64,000 nt of DNA, taken from Pseudophaeomoniella oleicola (taxonomy: Eukaryota; Ascomycota; Eurotiomycetes; Phaeomoniellales; Phaeomoniellaceae). The position numbers and the translations under genes are program-made. The notes below the pieces were generated by a model. That model saw only the letters and a list, made by a program, of their open reading frames with translations, had not been told where the DNA came from and did no database searches. The DNA lies in NCBI GenBank assembly GCA_003868215.1, contig QWDQ01000024.1:277664-341663 (forward strand). Direction: 5' to 3'. This document shows positions 31,155 through 48,054 of the stretch, one piece after another (position 1 is the first letter of the stretch; each line of letters begins with the position of its first letter).

Positions 31155-33487
31155 TCACATAACCAGCGTGATCTCGATCTCACCATCCTCTCCCTCCTGA
31201 TGAACGTCGATGAGACCTTTCGTAGCCAAGGTCAAAACGTGCAGAAATCCTTGAGCGGCAACATCTGTGTCGTGAGCCTCAGGAGGCAACAATCTCGTGA
31301 ACGTTGTTTCACTGCTTCTCTCTGCATCATCTAGACCTTCATTAGCATCGTCAATTTCTGCTGCGACAAAGGCCAGGAAATTATTCGACTCCGCGTCCAA
31401 CGCAGCAACAATAGCTTGACTGTCCACTAGCATGCGTGGAAGTTCATGACCAGTGCTACTTGGAGATCCAAGTCCCTCCGAGATGTATTCCTGGTCATCA
31501 ACGCTTGATCGCCCGTGGACTGGGATGTCTAATTGACTCATTCTTCCAATCGATGAACCCTTTCCACCCAAAGGGCTTGAAGATACCATCCGGGATGCAC
31601 GACGACTTATTGTAGGCAATGAAGCCAGATTCATACCTCCTCGAACCCCACCTTGGCTAGATGCTGCTCCATATGGTCCACTTGCCACACGACTTGAGCC
31701 ATGCCGTGACGCTGAAACATTCCAAGGCAATGTCGACGTACGACGGTCCGGTAATGATGAAGGTGCATCCCTCCCGACTTCGATTTCCTGCGTACAGTTA
31801 GCAGAAGTTGGGAGTTATAAGCTACAACGTTACCTCATCATCGAACGCAATGATGCCAGAATCTTCTGCCATAATCTTTTGTAAACTGCCTAATTGCTCA
31901 CTTGCGTCGACTGCTGCTTCAGCACTCCTGGCCCGTACTCGACGTCCGTCATCATTTTCATTGTTGTCAACCTCTGTACGCTTGCGCTTGAGTCGAGGAA
32001 TTACCAGAATTGCATCGAGCAGTTCCAGTCCGCTGAATTGTGCAAGAGGACCAGCGATCTTGTTCTGGCCAAGCCCAATGCCAACACTACCGATCCCACG
32101 CTCGAAGACAAAGTATGCTCCGTTCCTCTTAGCCAATGTAAACTTTTTGTGCTGTTGCTTGATGTCGCGGGAGTGTCGCATGTTCTCAGCGTAGTTGTTA
32201 TTCCACTCTCTGAGCATGTCGTTTGACAACTCCGGACGGTCGTCCACGCCGAATGGCTGTCGCTGACGTTGTCCACGTTGTTTAGCTTCTGCTATTGCCG
32301 TAGGTTCCTCTGCTTCCTCTTCGACTGCCGACGCTAGACGCCCGGCATCTGAGCCATCACTTTCTGCCAGAGGTGGTCTCGAAAATGGTTCATCATCGTC
32401 GGCAAAGGCCAATAGCCCCTCATCTAGATCTACGACCTATGAAGCGGTTAATACTAGTAAGGAATTGCAGCCATTCATCCAATCTCGGGTGCGAGCACAT
32501 CACCTACTCCTGGATCTTCATGGCGACTTGTATGCCCTGCACCAGCAATGCTAGCTTCCATTCCTCTTCCTGACAGCCCCATGACAACATCAAATGCAGT
32601 ACTGTCCACGACATCGAGAACGTTGTATCCATCATCAAGTTCTAATGTCGTAGGGAGCAATTGTCGGGGATCATCAAGCAGCGAAATGCGGCCCGTATTG
32701 GAATCTGGTCCATGGAAGGAGTCCCCCGTTGATAGCCCGAAATGAGCAAACGTACCATCTCCGCTTGATAAGCTGTCATTACCGAGATCGAGCATAGGAG
32801 TGGCCAATGATGGAGACCGATTGGAATCATTTGATGGTATTGACAGTAGGCTTGACTCGGGCAAATTGAAGTTTTCTAGCGTAGCTGGATCGAAGTTGAG
32901 TATGAAATCTGGCATCATTGTTTCAGCCTCGGGGACATTCAGCTGATCTGGTCTTCTAGTCATTAGCAACACATCGCATAAGCATGTCTAACATGCCTTG
33001 CTTTGCCAGCCTTAGGATCAAGGCCTATATCCCTTGCCGCCGTAATCAGCGCGATCGCCTGTCGCATTCTGTCGCGTATCACTTGGGTGTCAGACAAGAC
33101 ATAGCCACATTGCTTGGAGTACACTCGTGATACGCCATATCTGTAACCGATGAGCAACGCACGATTGTCCTTATCAACAAGAATGCTTACAGGAGGCTGC
33201 CCTGAAGGCGAAGTGCCAATGGTTCATCTTGACTGACAATGGTCGAGCATGCAGATGGAACATCGACGTCAAGGATAGCCTTGCGACCGACCTTCTTGAG
33301 TCCCGACTGTGAGCCCAACGTAGCCACCAGCCTGGAGAGAGTCAGCTACTACTAGATGGAACTGTTCTCGAGACCGACCAAACTGTTGCAACGCCATGCT
33401 TACGAGACGTAAGGACTAGAGGTAAAGGTAAGTTACAAAGACTCCAAACGCGAAGAATAGCCGCTCACTTTCGTGACTGTAAAACAT
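31155..33487 (-). CDS. rec8: meiotic cohesin kleisin Rec8
   Basis: Minus-strand join of 33487..33469, 33415..33379, 33331..33191, 33140..32997, 32952..32508, 32436..31834 and 31787..31155, 673 residues. The spliced N-terminus reads MFYSHEILTSRKHGVATVWL, then VATLGSQSGLKK, RKAILDVDVPSACSTI and LRLQGSLLYGVSRVYSKQCG: the Rad21/Rec8 N-terminal kleisin domain that binds Smc3, with the Rec8-type HEILTSRKHGVATVW. The C-terminal AAQGFLHVLTLATKGLIDV is the winged helix that binds Smc1. The middle is acidic and Ser-rich, where separase and kinase sites would lie. Intron 4 appears to use a GC donor (32996). Acceptors for exons 5 and 6 have close alternatives (32955; 32429 with donor 32504), so one or two residues are uncertain. 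Confidence 0.88.
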
Positions 33488-33846
33488 CCTGAAAATACTC
33501 GGGACAATCCCTCCGTCGACGGTCGGACTAATGACAAGGAGAATGCTCGACGTGATGATCGATGAGACTCAAGTTGATTGGAACTGTTTCCCCAGTTGCT
33601 TTCGATCGAAGCAAAGAGGCGTGTAAAAAGGAAGGCAGTGAAGTGTGAATGGGAAATGTGGAAAGTAATGTGAGAGACACGTAAACACGTAATGGAATTT
33701 TTGGATTCTACAGACTCCCAGCGTCCTCGTCGGAAGCCCCTGAGAACAGAAGGTCTAGGTATAATAAAGATACCTACTATGTACAAAACCCCAAAATCAA
33801 GGCTTGCAGACGCAGACTCAAACACGACGCCAGTATAAAACAATGA
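33488..33846. other. spacer between ARG5,6 and rec8
   Basis: 359 bases; nothing beyond the rec8 promoter is recognised. Confidence 0.6.
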
Positions 33847-37995
<4,149 letters not shown>

Positions 37996-38556
37996 TTAAT
38001 GATGCTTCGTAGCGTAAACTGCGCAGCTGTTAGCGATCACTGCATGCAAGCAATTGAAAAGGCTTGCGCACCCGATGGGACGATAATAACAATCAGCAAG
38101 ATGATGATACCAGCGATCAGGCACATCCTCATCTTCATGTCCTTCCACCACATCTGCTTTCGTACTCTGTTGGCGCCGCGTCGAAAACCTTGCGCTGAAT
38201 GTGCCAAGTTATCGGTCTTATCTTGAAGCGAGTCGAGACGTTCACCACGCTGTGAGACCTTGTTGATATTCTCGCGCATTACACCAACAGTATCATCGAT
38301 TTGCTAACATGAAAGAATCAGCTATAGCTCTACTAAAAAGGTCATTTGGAGCGTCATCGTGCCCGGCGCCAGTAGTTTCTGGGTCAGGAGTTCGGCAGCC
38401 TGAATTGACCGGCATCGCCGAAATCGACGACGGTTGATCTCATGATGAACTTACTGCTTGTAGAGCGGCAGTCCTGGTATTCCCTGGTGGTCCGCTTCCA
38501 CCTTGATTGCCCCCAGAGGGGATGTACGGGTCATAGGGCTGCTCACGATCGGCCAT
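37996..38556 (-). CDS. SNC1: synaptobrevin-type v-SNARE (Snc1/Snc2)
   Basis: Minus-strand join of 38556..38455, 38303..38072 and 38018..37996, 118 residues. A Gly/Pro-rich head ([18 protein letters not shown]) precedes the R-SNARE helix: [39 protein letters not shown] with the zero-layer Arg in QRG, then [21 protein letters not shown] single C-terminal membrane anchor ([18 protein letters not shown]) follows. It acts on secretory vesicles and endosomes, pairing with Sso/Sec9-type t-SNAREs for exocytosis at the tip and septum. The last intron (gtgcgc, ctaac, gcag) gives the short tail VYATKHH. All junctions are in phase. The MWWKDMK juxtamembrane motif is typical of the family. Confidence 0.95.
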
Positions 38557-39600
38557 GGTTTCGAGAAGTCGCTGGACCGGTTTGCGGAATGTAGATTCAG
38601 GAGGCGGTTTGTAGCACCGATGCGCAAGGCGATGGTGAGGTTGTGTTGGTTTGTATTGGAGTTGTAGATGTCAGGAGTCAATTTGGGAGGCTTTGAGACA
38701 ATGGTAGAGATAGTAAGATTGAACAGTGATGGAATAAGATCGCTTAGATGAGAACCTATAACTGGAGATGCGAGTTGGCTGGGACGAGACCAAGGATGTT
38801 TCGGTGATGCTGGAACCGCTGCTTTAACAAGGAGCTTTGAGGGATGTCTAAAGCGGCAACAAGGCCACCGATGCAAGTAATTATAGTAATTTCGCCGAAA
38901 AGACTTGGTTGTCAACTTTTCTGACGGAATGTGATGTTCTTCTCGTCACTTGAAAGATGTTTGAAAAAGTATTGAACGCAAAAATCATATCATGAGGCAA
39001 AATTTCATGAGGCAGGCTCTGTTGCGTGTTGGATGGCGGTGCAGCAAATTAGAGCGTTTGGCTGGTGTCTTATTACATGTTCCGTACTTCATACACATGC
39101 CATGCCCACATACTGACGGGTGGCAATACAACATAGTCCAACAAAGCTGGGGAACACCATTCTCTCAGCCTCTCTCTCCCCTACCCATACGGTCTACAAG
39201 GAAAGCGTTGAAAGAGATGCATTACTTCGCTGAGATGATATGTGCTTCTTGGAATTTGTCCGCCTTCAAAGATTTCTTTATCTTGTCATCTCCCCTTATA
39301 CGCCTGACAAACAGCAGCAATTTGGAATGCTTCATTCTCATTATCTCCTGCGCAGTTAACTACAAGCCTATCTGCTATATAAGATGCAAGAGTATGCTCG
39401 CTCACACTCATATCTAACAACTACGATCTTCGAGATGCTGCTTACCTCGCTATGGGTATTATGACGAGGCGAGTCTGCCAATGTCCAGTTGACCGCCTAC
39501 CACGGTACCTCGTGTTGAGATGAAGTCGCAATCATTAAAAATAGATTATCCTACGAGAGTTCGGGATTTCAGCCTCCGGATTGCCTGTACCTCAACATAT

Positions 39601-39622
39601 CTACCTACTACGTAGTAGGTAG
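39601..39622. repeat. 22-bp perfect palindrome around TACTACGTAGTA
   Basis: Left arm CTACCTACTAC and right arm GTAGTAGGTAG are exact reverse complements with no spacer. It is the longest member of the family in this window. Confidence 0.9.
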
Positions 39623-39659
39623 TAATTATTATGATGCCTGTGCCTAATGTAATATGCCT

Positions 39660-39673
39660 GTACTACGTAGTAC
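39660..39673. repeat. perfect palindrome GTACTACGTAGTAC
   Basis: 14-bp copy 37 bases after the 22-bp palindrome. Confidence 0.85.
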
Positions 39674-40429
39674 CTATTGCCTGTGCCTGATCTGTGGAAT
39701 CACATTGATCTTGATAGTGGAAAAGAACAGCAAATGGAAAAGTGGAGAAGTATCCAGCTGAAGCGTTGGCGCGACGTGGACTGCGACAAGCCACTGAGGG
39801 AGAATCCTGGAGTTGGGCTCATCTGGCAAAAGAACCAGTTGCTCACCACGATCCAATCTGATCCCGTCCACCACATTCGCTGCAATTTATGACATTCGAA
39901 ATGTCGCAGATTTCCTTATTATACCCCCTTCTGATTTGTGAGTATCCCGTAGGTTAGAGATGGTGATTCTGCCGTCATGCTCTCACTGCCACTGCCAATT
40001 CTCTAGAGCAATTCCTCTCGTCTTGGTATCGCCTTGACTGTGCTTGGCCACCAGTCATGTTCACAGTTTTCCTACCTTCATCTGTCTTTGTTTTCTCATT
40101 CGGTTTACGCTGCTTGCTGTGCTAAGCATTCTCTCATTTCCTTCCTTTCTCCATTCCGGCCGGACCGCTTCTTCGAGATCATAGTCGCTGGTCGCTCGTT
40201 CATTTCTGTTAGTCAACTGTGGTTACGCAGCTGGAAGTTCCTAGTGTTGACTATATTAATTACTACATTCAAGAGGCCTGGAGTCCGATCTTTCAAGTAT
40301 TTGCGTATTCAATCTCCCTTTACTCTTCTCCAGGATAGTCAATCGCGCGGAGATCAATTCGTCAGCACTTACGCTCTACGAGCGTCGTCGAGAACTACTT
40401 GCCGTTACATACATCTCATTTGGATTATC

Positions 40430-41915
40430 ATGCGGTTATCCTCCAAAGCTATATGGGGGTTGAGTCTGGCAGGCTTGCAGCTCGTGTCTGCTATAGACTT
40501 GGACTTGACACAGCCTGGTAAGAGACAAATTTATGTCCGTATCGTCGTTGGCTACCTCCGCTCACAATTTGGCAGATTCTATCAAGCAAGCAGCATCTAC
40601 GATTGCAGGCGGGATGATGAAATATTATACTGGCAATAGAACGGGGGATGTACCTGGAAATTTACCCTCGCCATACTTTTGGTGGGAAGCCGGAGCGATG
40701 TTCGGCTCGATGGTTGATTATTGGTATTATACGCAAGATGACACGTACAACGACGAGGTCACACAGGCGATACTCCATCAAGTCGGCCCAGACAACGATT
40801 TCATGCCACCAAATCAAACAAAGTCCGAGGGTAACGACGATCAATCTTTTTGGGCCATGGCGGCACTTTCAGCGGCTGAAACCAAGTTCCCCAATCCTCC
40901 GGAAGGTCAACCACAGTGGCTAGAGCTAGCCCAGGCTGTTTTCAATCTACAAACGGCTCGTTGGGATAACGCTACATGTAACGGGGGGTTGCGATGGCAA
41001 ATCTTTACGTTCAACAATGGGTACGACTATAAGAATACAATATCCAACGGATGCTTTTTCAACATTGCCTCTCGCCTCGCCGTATACACCAAAAACGATA
41101 CCTACGCGGAGTGGGCGGACAGAATGTGGGATTGGGTCTCCGACGTTGGCTTGATGAGCCCGTCGTACGAATTTTTTGACGGTACCGATGCCGGCAATAA
41201 TTGTTCGACGACAAACCATATCCAGTGGACCTACAACGCTGGCACATTTCTTATCGGGGCTGCTAGCATGTACAACTACGTAAGGGACCCCTTACTATTC
41301 TATCGTGGTCATAGCTAACGGTGTCAGACAAATGGTTCTGATCTCTGGAAACAGCGGGTTGAAGGCATCTTGACAGGAATCAACGTCTTCTTCTCCCAAA
41401 ATCCGCCGAATGTCATGACTGAGATTGCTTGCGAGTCTAATGGTCTTTGCAACACTGATCAGCGATCGTTTAAAGCATACCTGTCCCGTTGGATGGCAGC
41501 GACTACCAAAGTTGCACCGTTCACTCGTGACATTATTATGCCAAAGCTTCAGGCATCTGCTCAAGCAGCGGCGGCTCAATGTTCTGGTGGAGATGGTAGT
41601 GACTGCGGCCTCAGATGGACCCGAGGGGCCAGTTACGATGGTTCTGCTGGAGTTGGAGAACAAATGAGTGCACTAGAAGTCATTCAAGCCAATCTCATTG
41701 ACACAGTCGCGGGCCCAGTCAGCAACACAACTGGAGGTATCAGCAAAGGGGACCCTTCTGCAGGCACAGATTCGGGTCCTGCAAGCCAGGGGGGTTCGAC
41801 CCCAACTGAATTTACGGACCCTATAACAGCAGGAGACAAAGCAGGAGCGGCCATCTTTACCGTGATCCTCGCACTCAATGTCCTCGGAGCTGCTTGGTGG
41901 ATGATTGCACCCTGA
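40430..41915 (+). CDS. GPI-anchored GH76 alpha-1,6-mannanase-like protein (Dfg5/Dcw1 family)
   Basis: Join 40430..40517, 40576..41279, 41328..41915, 459 residues. A signal peptide ([21 protein letters not shown]) is followed by [20 protein letters not shown] (restored by splicing), [33 protein letters not shown] and the Asp-Asp pair in [12 protein letters not shown], the GH76 catalytic signature. [16 protein letters not shown] and [20 protein letters not shown] complete the domain. The Ser/Gly/Thr-rich tail ends in a hydrophobic GPI signal ([21 protein letters not shown]). Dfg5/Dcw1 proteins transfer GPI-glycoproteins onto wall glucan and are needed for wall integrity and polarised growth. 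Several N-x-S/T sites are present. Confidence 0.95.
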
Positions 41916-42720
41916 TAGCTTGGAATTATTACGTGGATTTCTTGTGTTACAAAAGGCGTTTGCGGGACTCGGTTCAAGGGTGGATGGGCATTGGACAGTA
42001 TGCCCTGGAAATGATACACATACGCCGTGGGGAGCACACTTTTCTTTATATTGATCTAGAAACCGCCCATCGCGATGACATTCATGTTCATGTTCACTGG
42101 TTCATGAACGTAATATATACCATCTTGATTCCTATAAAGCCAGCGAGACGCTGCACAAACCCGCTTAGCATTGAATATAATTCAATCCAATTTGCAAATG
42201 CTTGCTAATTAGTATCAAGTGCTTAAACCATGGCTGTATTCTCACATGTAAATACCATGTCTAGTCTGCGGACGATTGATTGCTCAACTGTCAATGCACC
42301 TGAGGTAGTCAGAATGGCAGCCATTATAATATTTTATATTTCCAAACCTGACCTCCGCATAAAATCAACCACAAGTGTCCTCCCTCATTCCTGACCGCTT
42401 ATTGCTTTAGATGGAACTCTTTGAATCTTGTTTGCTTTGAAAATTGGGATCGCTAGTTTACTTGATGATATTATCTTTTGACATTTTCACGTGTTCTATT
42501 GTTACTGTTGGGAAGAAATAACACGTTCTTTGGACCGTGTGCTATATGCGGTAGATGTATTCAATAGTCTTGAAAAGCACTGCAGCTGGTGTTCGTTCAA
42601 GTCCGAAAGTCATGGGTCATATGTGAACTTGGCCAAAAAGTTCGAAAGCAAACGCCGAAGAAATGTCCCATCGATGTGACCAATATCCAAACTCCTTGCC
42701 AAACCCTAGGTGGTTCAATG
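41916..42720. other. convergent spacer
   Basis: 805 bases between two converging wall-related genes; no gene seen. Confidence 0.6.
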
Positions 42721-45700
42721 TTACATCACCCTACAGTCGCCTTCGTTTTGCTTGTTGATATTGGATCTCGATAATCTAGTCTTCTGCATCTTAGCTCCAC
42801 CTTTTTTGAGCGCTTCTAAGCGTTCACGAGCCTTGGGGAAATTCTGAGCTATATACTATCAGCAATGAAGGACAAGAGAGAATGACAAGAGAACTTACAG
42901 GCAGCGCGCCAGTACCACTTTTTGGCTTCGTCGAGATTGGGCGAAACTCCAATGCCCACTTCTGTGTAGTACCCCATGGCGTATTCGGCTTTGGCAAGGC
43001 CAGATTGCGCTGCTTTTCTGGCCCATAAATATGCTTCGGTGTCGCTTTGTTGTAGTATTCCTTCGGATCCAGTAAGGTACCAACCACTGAGAGCCAGTTC
43101 TGAATGATGTTCACCTTTGGCGGCAGCTTTGCTGTACCACATGATACTTTGGCGAGGATCGATTTGACAGTCAAGACCACCACGTTCATATGCGGTCGCT
43201 AGACGGTGTTGCGAGAACTTGTACCCCAATTTGGCAGCTCGCTCAAACAGTTCACGAGCATGAGTCATGTCACGGATGACAGCATCATTGGGCCCTGCTG
43301 ACTCATAGAGAAGACCAAGCTCATGTAATGCATGCGGATTCTCCCTATCGGCCTTTTCTGCAGCACGTTTCAACCAGGTAAATGCCTCACGCGGGTTTTG
43401 AGGTTGGCCGAGAAGACCTTTTAGTGAAATCATGGCCGTTTTGTACATGGCTGGAGGATCACCCATCGTGGCAGCTCGTTTGTACCACTGAACAGCGCGT
43501 ATAGGGTCTCTCTTGGTTCCACCGCCTTCTTCGTTGCCCATCTCGCAGCAAACAGCTACACGATATGCAGCTTGAGGATGACCGACTTTGGCGGCTGACT
43601 GGTACAATTTGAAAGCTTCATGCGGATCAACCTGCAGTCCAAGACCACCAGTCCCATAGCAATCTGCTAAGAAGAACATCGCATCGGGGTATCCCACATT
43701 AACAAGTTTCTTGACCTGCTTATGGGCATCGAAGATATACCGCTCTCGATTCTTCTGGGTCGTCTTTGCATCTGCTTTACCACCTTCGTTGGCCAACACG
43801 GAAGCCGCTTCAACAAGCTTTTTAGCATACGTCAGCGCGGTCTTGTGGTCTTCAGGATTGCTTCTGATTGTTTGTTGTAGCAAATTGAGGTCGTATGCTG
43901 TAACAGGAATTGAAGCACGTTTGGGTTGGTCACTCGAAGGTCGGGACGCTTGTTTCTGTTGAGAAGGTTGTTGCTGGGTCTGAGCGGTATTGTCGTACTG
44001 ACGGACCGGCGGTGGTTTATCGCTCACAGTAGTTGGCGTGATCTGAGGATCTAATCCAGGCCGTACTGGTGGTGGTCGTGCGTTTAATGCTCCATTTGGG
44101 GGTAATGCATTAGGGCCAGCTGGACCTGCCGTGCCTGCCAATGGGCCAGGGAAAGTGTGTGGATCAGAGTGGCGAGAGCCCTGCTGTTCCAAGGTATTCG
44201 GCCTCCCAGCGAAAGGTTGCGCCCCGTTGTATGGAGCTTGTTGGAACGGTTCACCTGGTGGAGGGTTATAGGGGTGTTGATATCCTTGCGCATAACCCTC
44301 GCTGCCATAGCCATCATAACCCTGATCCTGACCATAGCCCTGGCCATAATCATATCCATTGCCATAAGCACCGTCAGCGTAATCCTGTTGGTTCCAGTCC
44401 TGTTGTCCATAGCCTTGTTGATACTGCTGATCATACTGCGGGTATTGCTGCTGCATAGAGGGTGCGCTAACCACGGCATCTAGACCATGATCTGATCGAC
44501 CAGCGGTCCGGCTAGCGGTCCTAGGTGGATACTGTTGTTGGGATTGTTGAGGAGGCCCGTTTGGTGGGTAGCTTTGTTGTAATGGAGGCTGGTTCTGACC
44601 CCTAGAGGGAGGTAGATTATTTCGATGACTTCCACGGGGACCAGATGCGCTTGGCGGATATTCCTGATGAGGCGGAGGGCGGTTATCTGGAGATCGCACG
44701 GACTTCGAAGACACATTTGGTGGCAGATCTCGAACAACGGATTGATCATTCACTGGACGTCGATTTTGACTACCAGCTCCATCTGGTGACCGGATCTGCC
44801 TTGATGCTGGGTATGTAGTCGAACTTGGTTGCGCACTGGGACCCTCACTTCCTGGGAAGGGTTGGGGTGGAGGCTGCTTGTTGTTGAGATATAGGGACTG
44901 TTCCGCGCCAGGCTTTGCTTGCATATTTGGGGGAGGAAACGCGTTTGGATGTCCTTTCGATGGGCGTAATGGAGGATTATACCCATTTGAAGTGGTAGGC
45001 GCCACATCTGTAGGCGGCCGTTGGTCGTTGACATTGTATTGACGGTCCCTGACACCCCCCGTGGTTGGTCCACCAGCAGAATATTGTTTGTCTCCTCCTG
45101 GAACCTTTCTTCCTTCAACCGGACTCATTGTAGACTGATTGTACCGTGGATCGTAGGTCTGGGGTGGTTGAAACGGTGGCCCGGATTTTGCAGAAGCACC
45201 TTGCCTAGGTGGAGCACGACTTTGATTCGGCGACGTAGATAGTCCAAATGAAAACTCTCCAAGTGCGGAGTCTGCTCCTCCCATATTCGGCTGTGACACA
45301 CTCTGAGGTATTGCCTGTACTGGACTTTGCATGGATGTCGGAGATTGAATTTGATCGGGGGATTTATATGATGGCTTCTGGTATGCTGGCTTCGCGATAG
45401 GAGGTGCTACGGACTCCAACTTGAGTTCGTCTGGGACGGGACCTTGCATAGCATCAAAATTGGGCATTTCAGGCTCTGTGACTCTACTCGGCCGACTTCC
45501 TTGGCCAATTTGTGGCGGCTGTTGTGCAGGTGCCGACCCTTGATACGGGCGGGAATCTTGAAGAGGCTTCCGCTGTGTAGGAATCTGACGCTGATTAACA
45601 TTGCCATTTTGTTGAGGTTGCTGTGGCTGTGGAGGGAAAGGTGCTCTTGGATTTGACGGAGGTAGATCTGACGTAGGCCACTGAACTGGATACTTCCCTT

Positions 45701-46768
45701 GAGGCTGACCTCCAGAAGTTGCTGGGCGCGCATCCAAATAATCTCTGTCCGAAGGACCATGGTAACCGGCCACGTTTGCTGGGTCTTGCCAATTCTGTGG
45801 GGGTTCATGCATATTGATGGGAGGGCTTATTACATCGGGCATGGTATTGCTCCTCGACATCCCTCGGGATCTGCTTTGAAAGCCTTGAGGTCCGGTGTCG
45901 TACCCACCGAGAGGCGACATCGGCTGGTTGTGGTACTGCTCTCTTCCAATAGCTGTTGGTGGTACACGAGCAGGGTCTAATCGCATTCTCGGATGCCCAC
46001 CTTGCTGTGGTAATGGCGATAATTGCCCTCCACTAGGAGATCTTCCACGCCCTTCAGAGCCGGCGCCATGCGAGGTATGCGGTCTTGACTCGTCTGGTCT
46101 CCGTTGTGTTTGTGATGTTGGAGGTATGATATCACCCGGTTTTCTGTGCGCATGAGAGGTGTGCGGTCTATCTGGATGCGATGGATCCTGTATACCCATT
46201 TTACCCATTTCAGCCTCTATGCTATTATGTTTCTTTTGTTTGTCCTTTTTCTTGGTATTGAAGGTCGGAAAGGGGTTGTCCCAGGCCAATGTATCAGGGG
46301 AGACAGGCTCCTGTAGGATTCGCTCTCGGGCTGCGTGGAAATGTGAGCGGTGAATGTTACGGGTCTTGCGAACTTACGCTTTGGCTTCTGTCGAGTATCT
46401 AACTGCTCGGGGTGGCGCCTCTCCCGCGGCTGTTGTCTCTGTTGCTTAGTTTGATGGTAGCCCTGCTCCTGATACTCTCCATATCCATTTGGCTGGCGAC
46501 GACCTTGATCATATTGCTGCTGGGCATAGTACTGATCATAGCCACCATTCATCGGCTGCTGGTTGTAGCCATACTGATACTGGTCATGGTGACCTTGGCC
46601 CCAACCTTGACCAGCGCCTTGTGGCTCATGACCATCTGCACCATATTGATTGACTTGGTAGCCATGACCATCTGCATACTGTGGTTGTTGCCACTGTTCA
46701 CCACCGGGTGGGGGAGCTCCGTGATTGTTTGGCGCAGCTTGATATTGCGGGTGTTGACTGTACGCCAT
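42721..46768 (-). CDS. SKT5: Sel1-repeat chitin synthase activator Skt5/Chs4
   Basis: Minus-strand join of 46768..46378, 46330..42899 and 42848..42721, 1316 residues. Exon 1 is Gln/Gly/Tyr-rich; the next 800 residues are Pro/Gln/Ser-rich and disordered, with YGQ/QGY repeats. The C-terminal third (from TAYDLNLLQQTIRSNPED, about residue 960) has consecutive Sel1 repeats such as GYPDAMFFLADCYGTGGLGL, GHPQAAYRVAVCCE, GDPPAMYKTAMISLKG and GLAKAEYAMGYYTEVGIG. The family recruits and activates class IV chitin synthase (Chs3) at septa and tips. A final short exon, missed without splicing, adds KKGGAKMQKTR and ends in CRVM, a CaaX prenylation box like that of yeast Skt5. All introns are GT-AG and in phase. 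Confidence 0.93.
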
Positions 46769-48054
46769 ATCTCCTTCTTCAGTACCTTATCTTGCACCGT
46801 TTGCACCCTTTTCCATGTTATTTCCCTACTTGTGGCATCCAACACGTTTGAAGTTCCTGGATTATCGCAGACTGTCGTTGGGCATTGATATTTCAGGAGT
46901 CTACACTTTGACTCTGGAGTGGATCCCACGTTGCGCGTCGACAAAGGGAACAGGGTCGTCTCCGCAGATTGAGGTTGTAATAAGCGGGAGATTGTCTTTG
47001 TTGTACAGTCGAAATGGGAATGACAATGGTTTATTCAGACAAGCAAAGGAGAACGCACTACAGGGACAATGTGATGCCAAATGTCATTCAATATTTGTAA
47101 GGGGAAATGTCCCTAAGGTTTCGTCTCAAACGTGACCAGGATACTTGAATAATGCCCACATACTCCACCACATCCCTCTTGGAGATACATTAAATCTAAA
47201 GGGAAGACGCAGATCAGGAGATGGGAATCAAGTTACGTCAACTCGGCTACATTAATCCGCTACCTTGCGAGGCTGGTTGCACTGCCATTCCTTTCAACAG
47301 TGATGAATCTAGGACTACTGCACCATCGGGGAGAAATTTGATGGAGTAGCTTCAGATCGACAACTAGGAAGAACCGAGCAGCACTGCTATTGGCCGAAGA
47401 TATCTCCGAATCCGTTTCATGAACATGCGTCGAGCAAGGGACGGCTTGTTCATGGAGATTGTGGCTCATCACGGCACGTGCGAACTCTTCGTTGCAATTT
47501 CTATCATTGCCCTGCTGAGAAGGCCAGGATTCCAACCGGATATGCATACTACGTACATAGCAGTAGGGTAGCAAGTCAGGTCCCGGACAAGTGGGATTGG
47601 TGTTTGCTCATTCGTTAATTGGCAAGTTGGTGTGTGGCTCAACAATCTCTGTCGCCACAGCTGAGCCACAATAGCTGATCATTCGTATTCGTAAACGTAT
47701 CCCTAAAATAGAAAGATTTCGGGTATTGTCTCCAGTGTCATACTTCAGAGACGCATTACGTGAGCAGATGCTCTATTTGATGTCCTACTTCGCATCTCTC
47801 GAGCCATTGGTTGATACCATCAGGATGATGCTATAATCTGCGGGAAGGACTAGCACCGTTTTACAACCGGATCATGTCACTACGACCGTCTCCTCCCCTA
47901 TTTGTAGGGGTGAACATATTTTCCACAGAGTATGTCAACGAGTAATGGCCCATATCCGGTAAGAGTGTCAGATTTTCAGGTATGTCCAGGAAAATTTCCA
48001 TTGAATCCTACATAGTAGTCAAAGTTCCACGCCCATTCCATCATGGCTAGATCA
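46769..48054. other. intergenic, no supported gene
   Basis: 1.3 kb. A frame of 104 codons on the minus strand (47260-47574) has no motifs. TACTACGTA at about 47548-47556 is a partial copy of the recurrent palindrome. Confidence 0.55.

Larger units (their letters stand above)
38557..40429. other. divergent intergenic region with the longest palindromes
   Basis: 1.9 kb without a supported gene. A 22-bp perfect palindrome lies at 39601-39622 and a 14-bp copy at 39660-39673. The last 400 bases are probably promoter and leader of the GH76 gene; the main frame stays open upstream to about 40034 but without family similarity. Confidence 0.55.

Noticed and set aside
38992-39417. 141-codon open frame on the plus strand
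   Set aside because: No motif, no splice signals that extend it, low plausibility as a protein.
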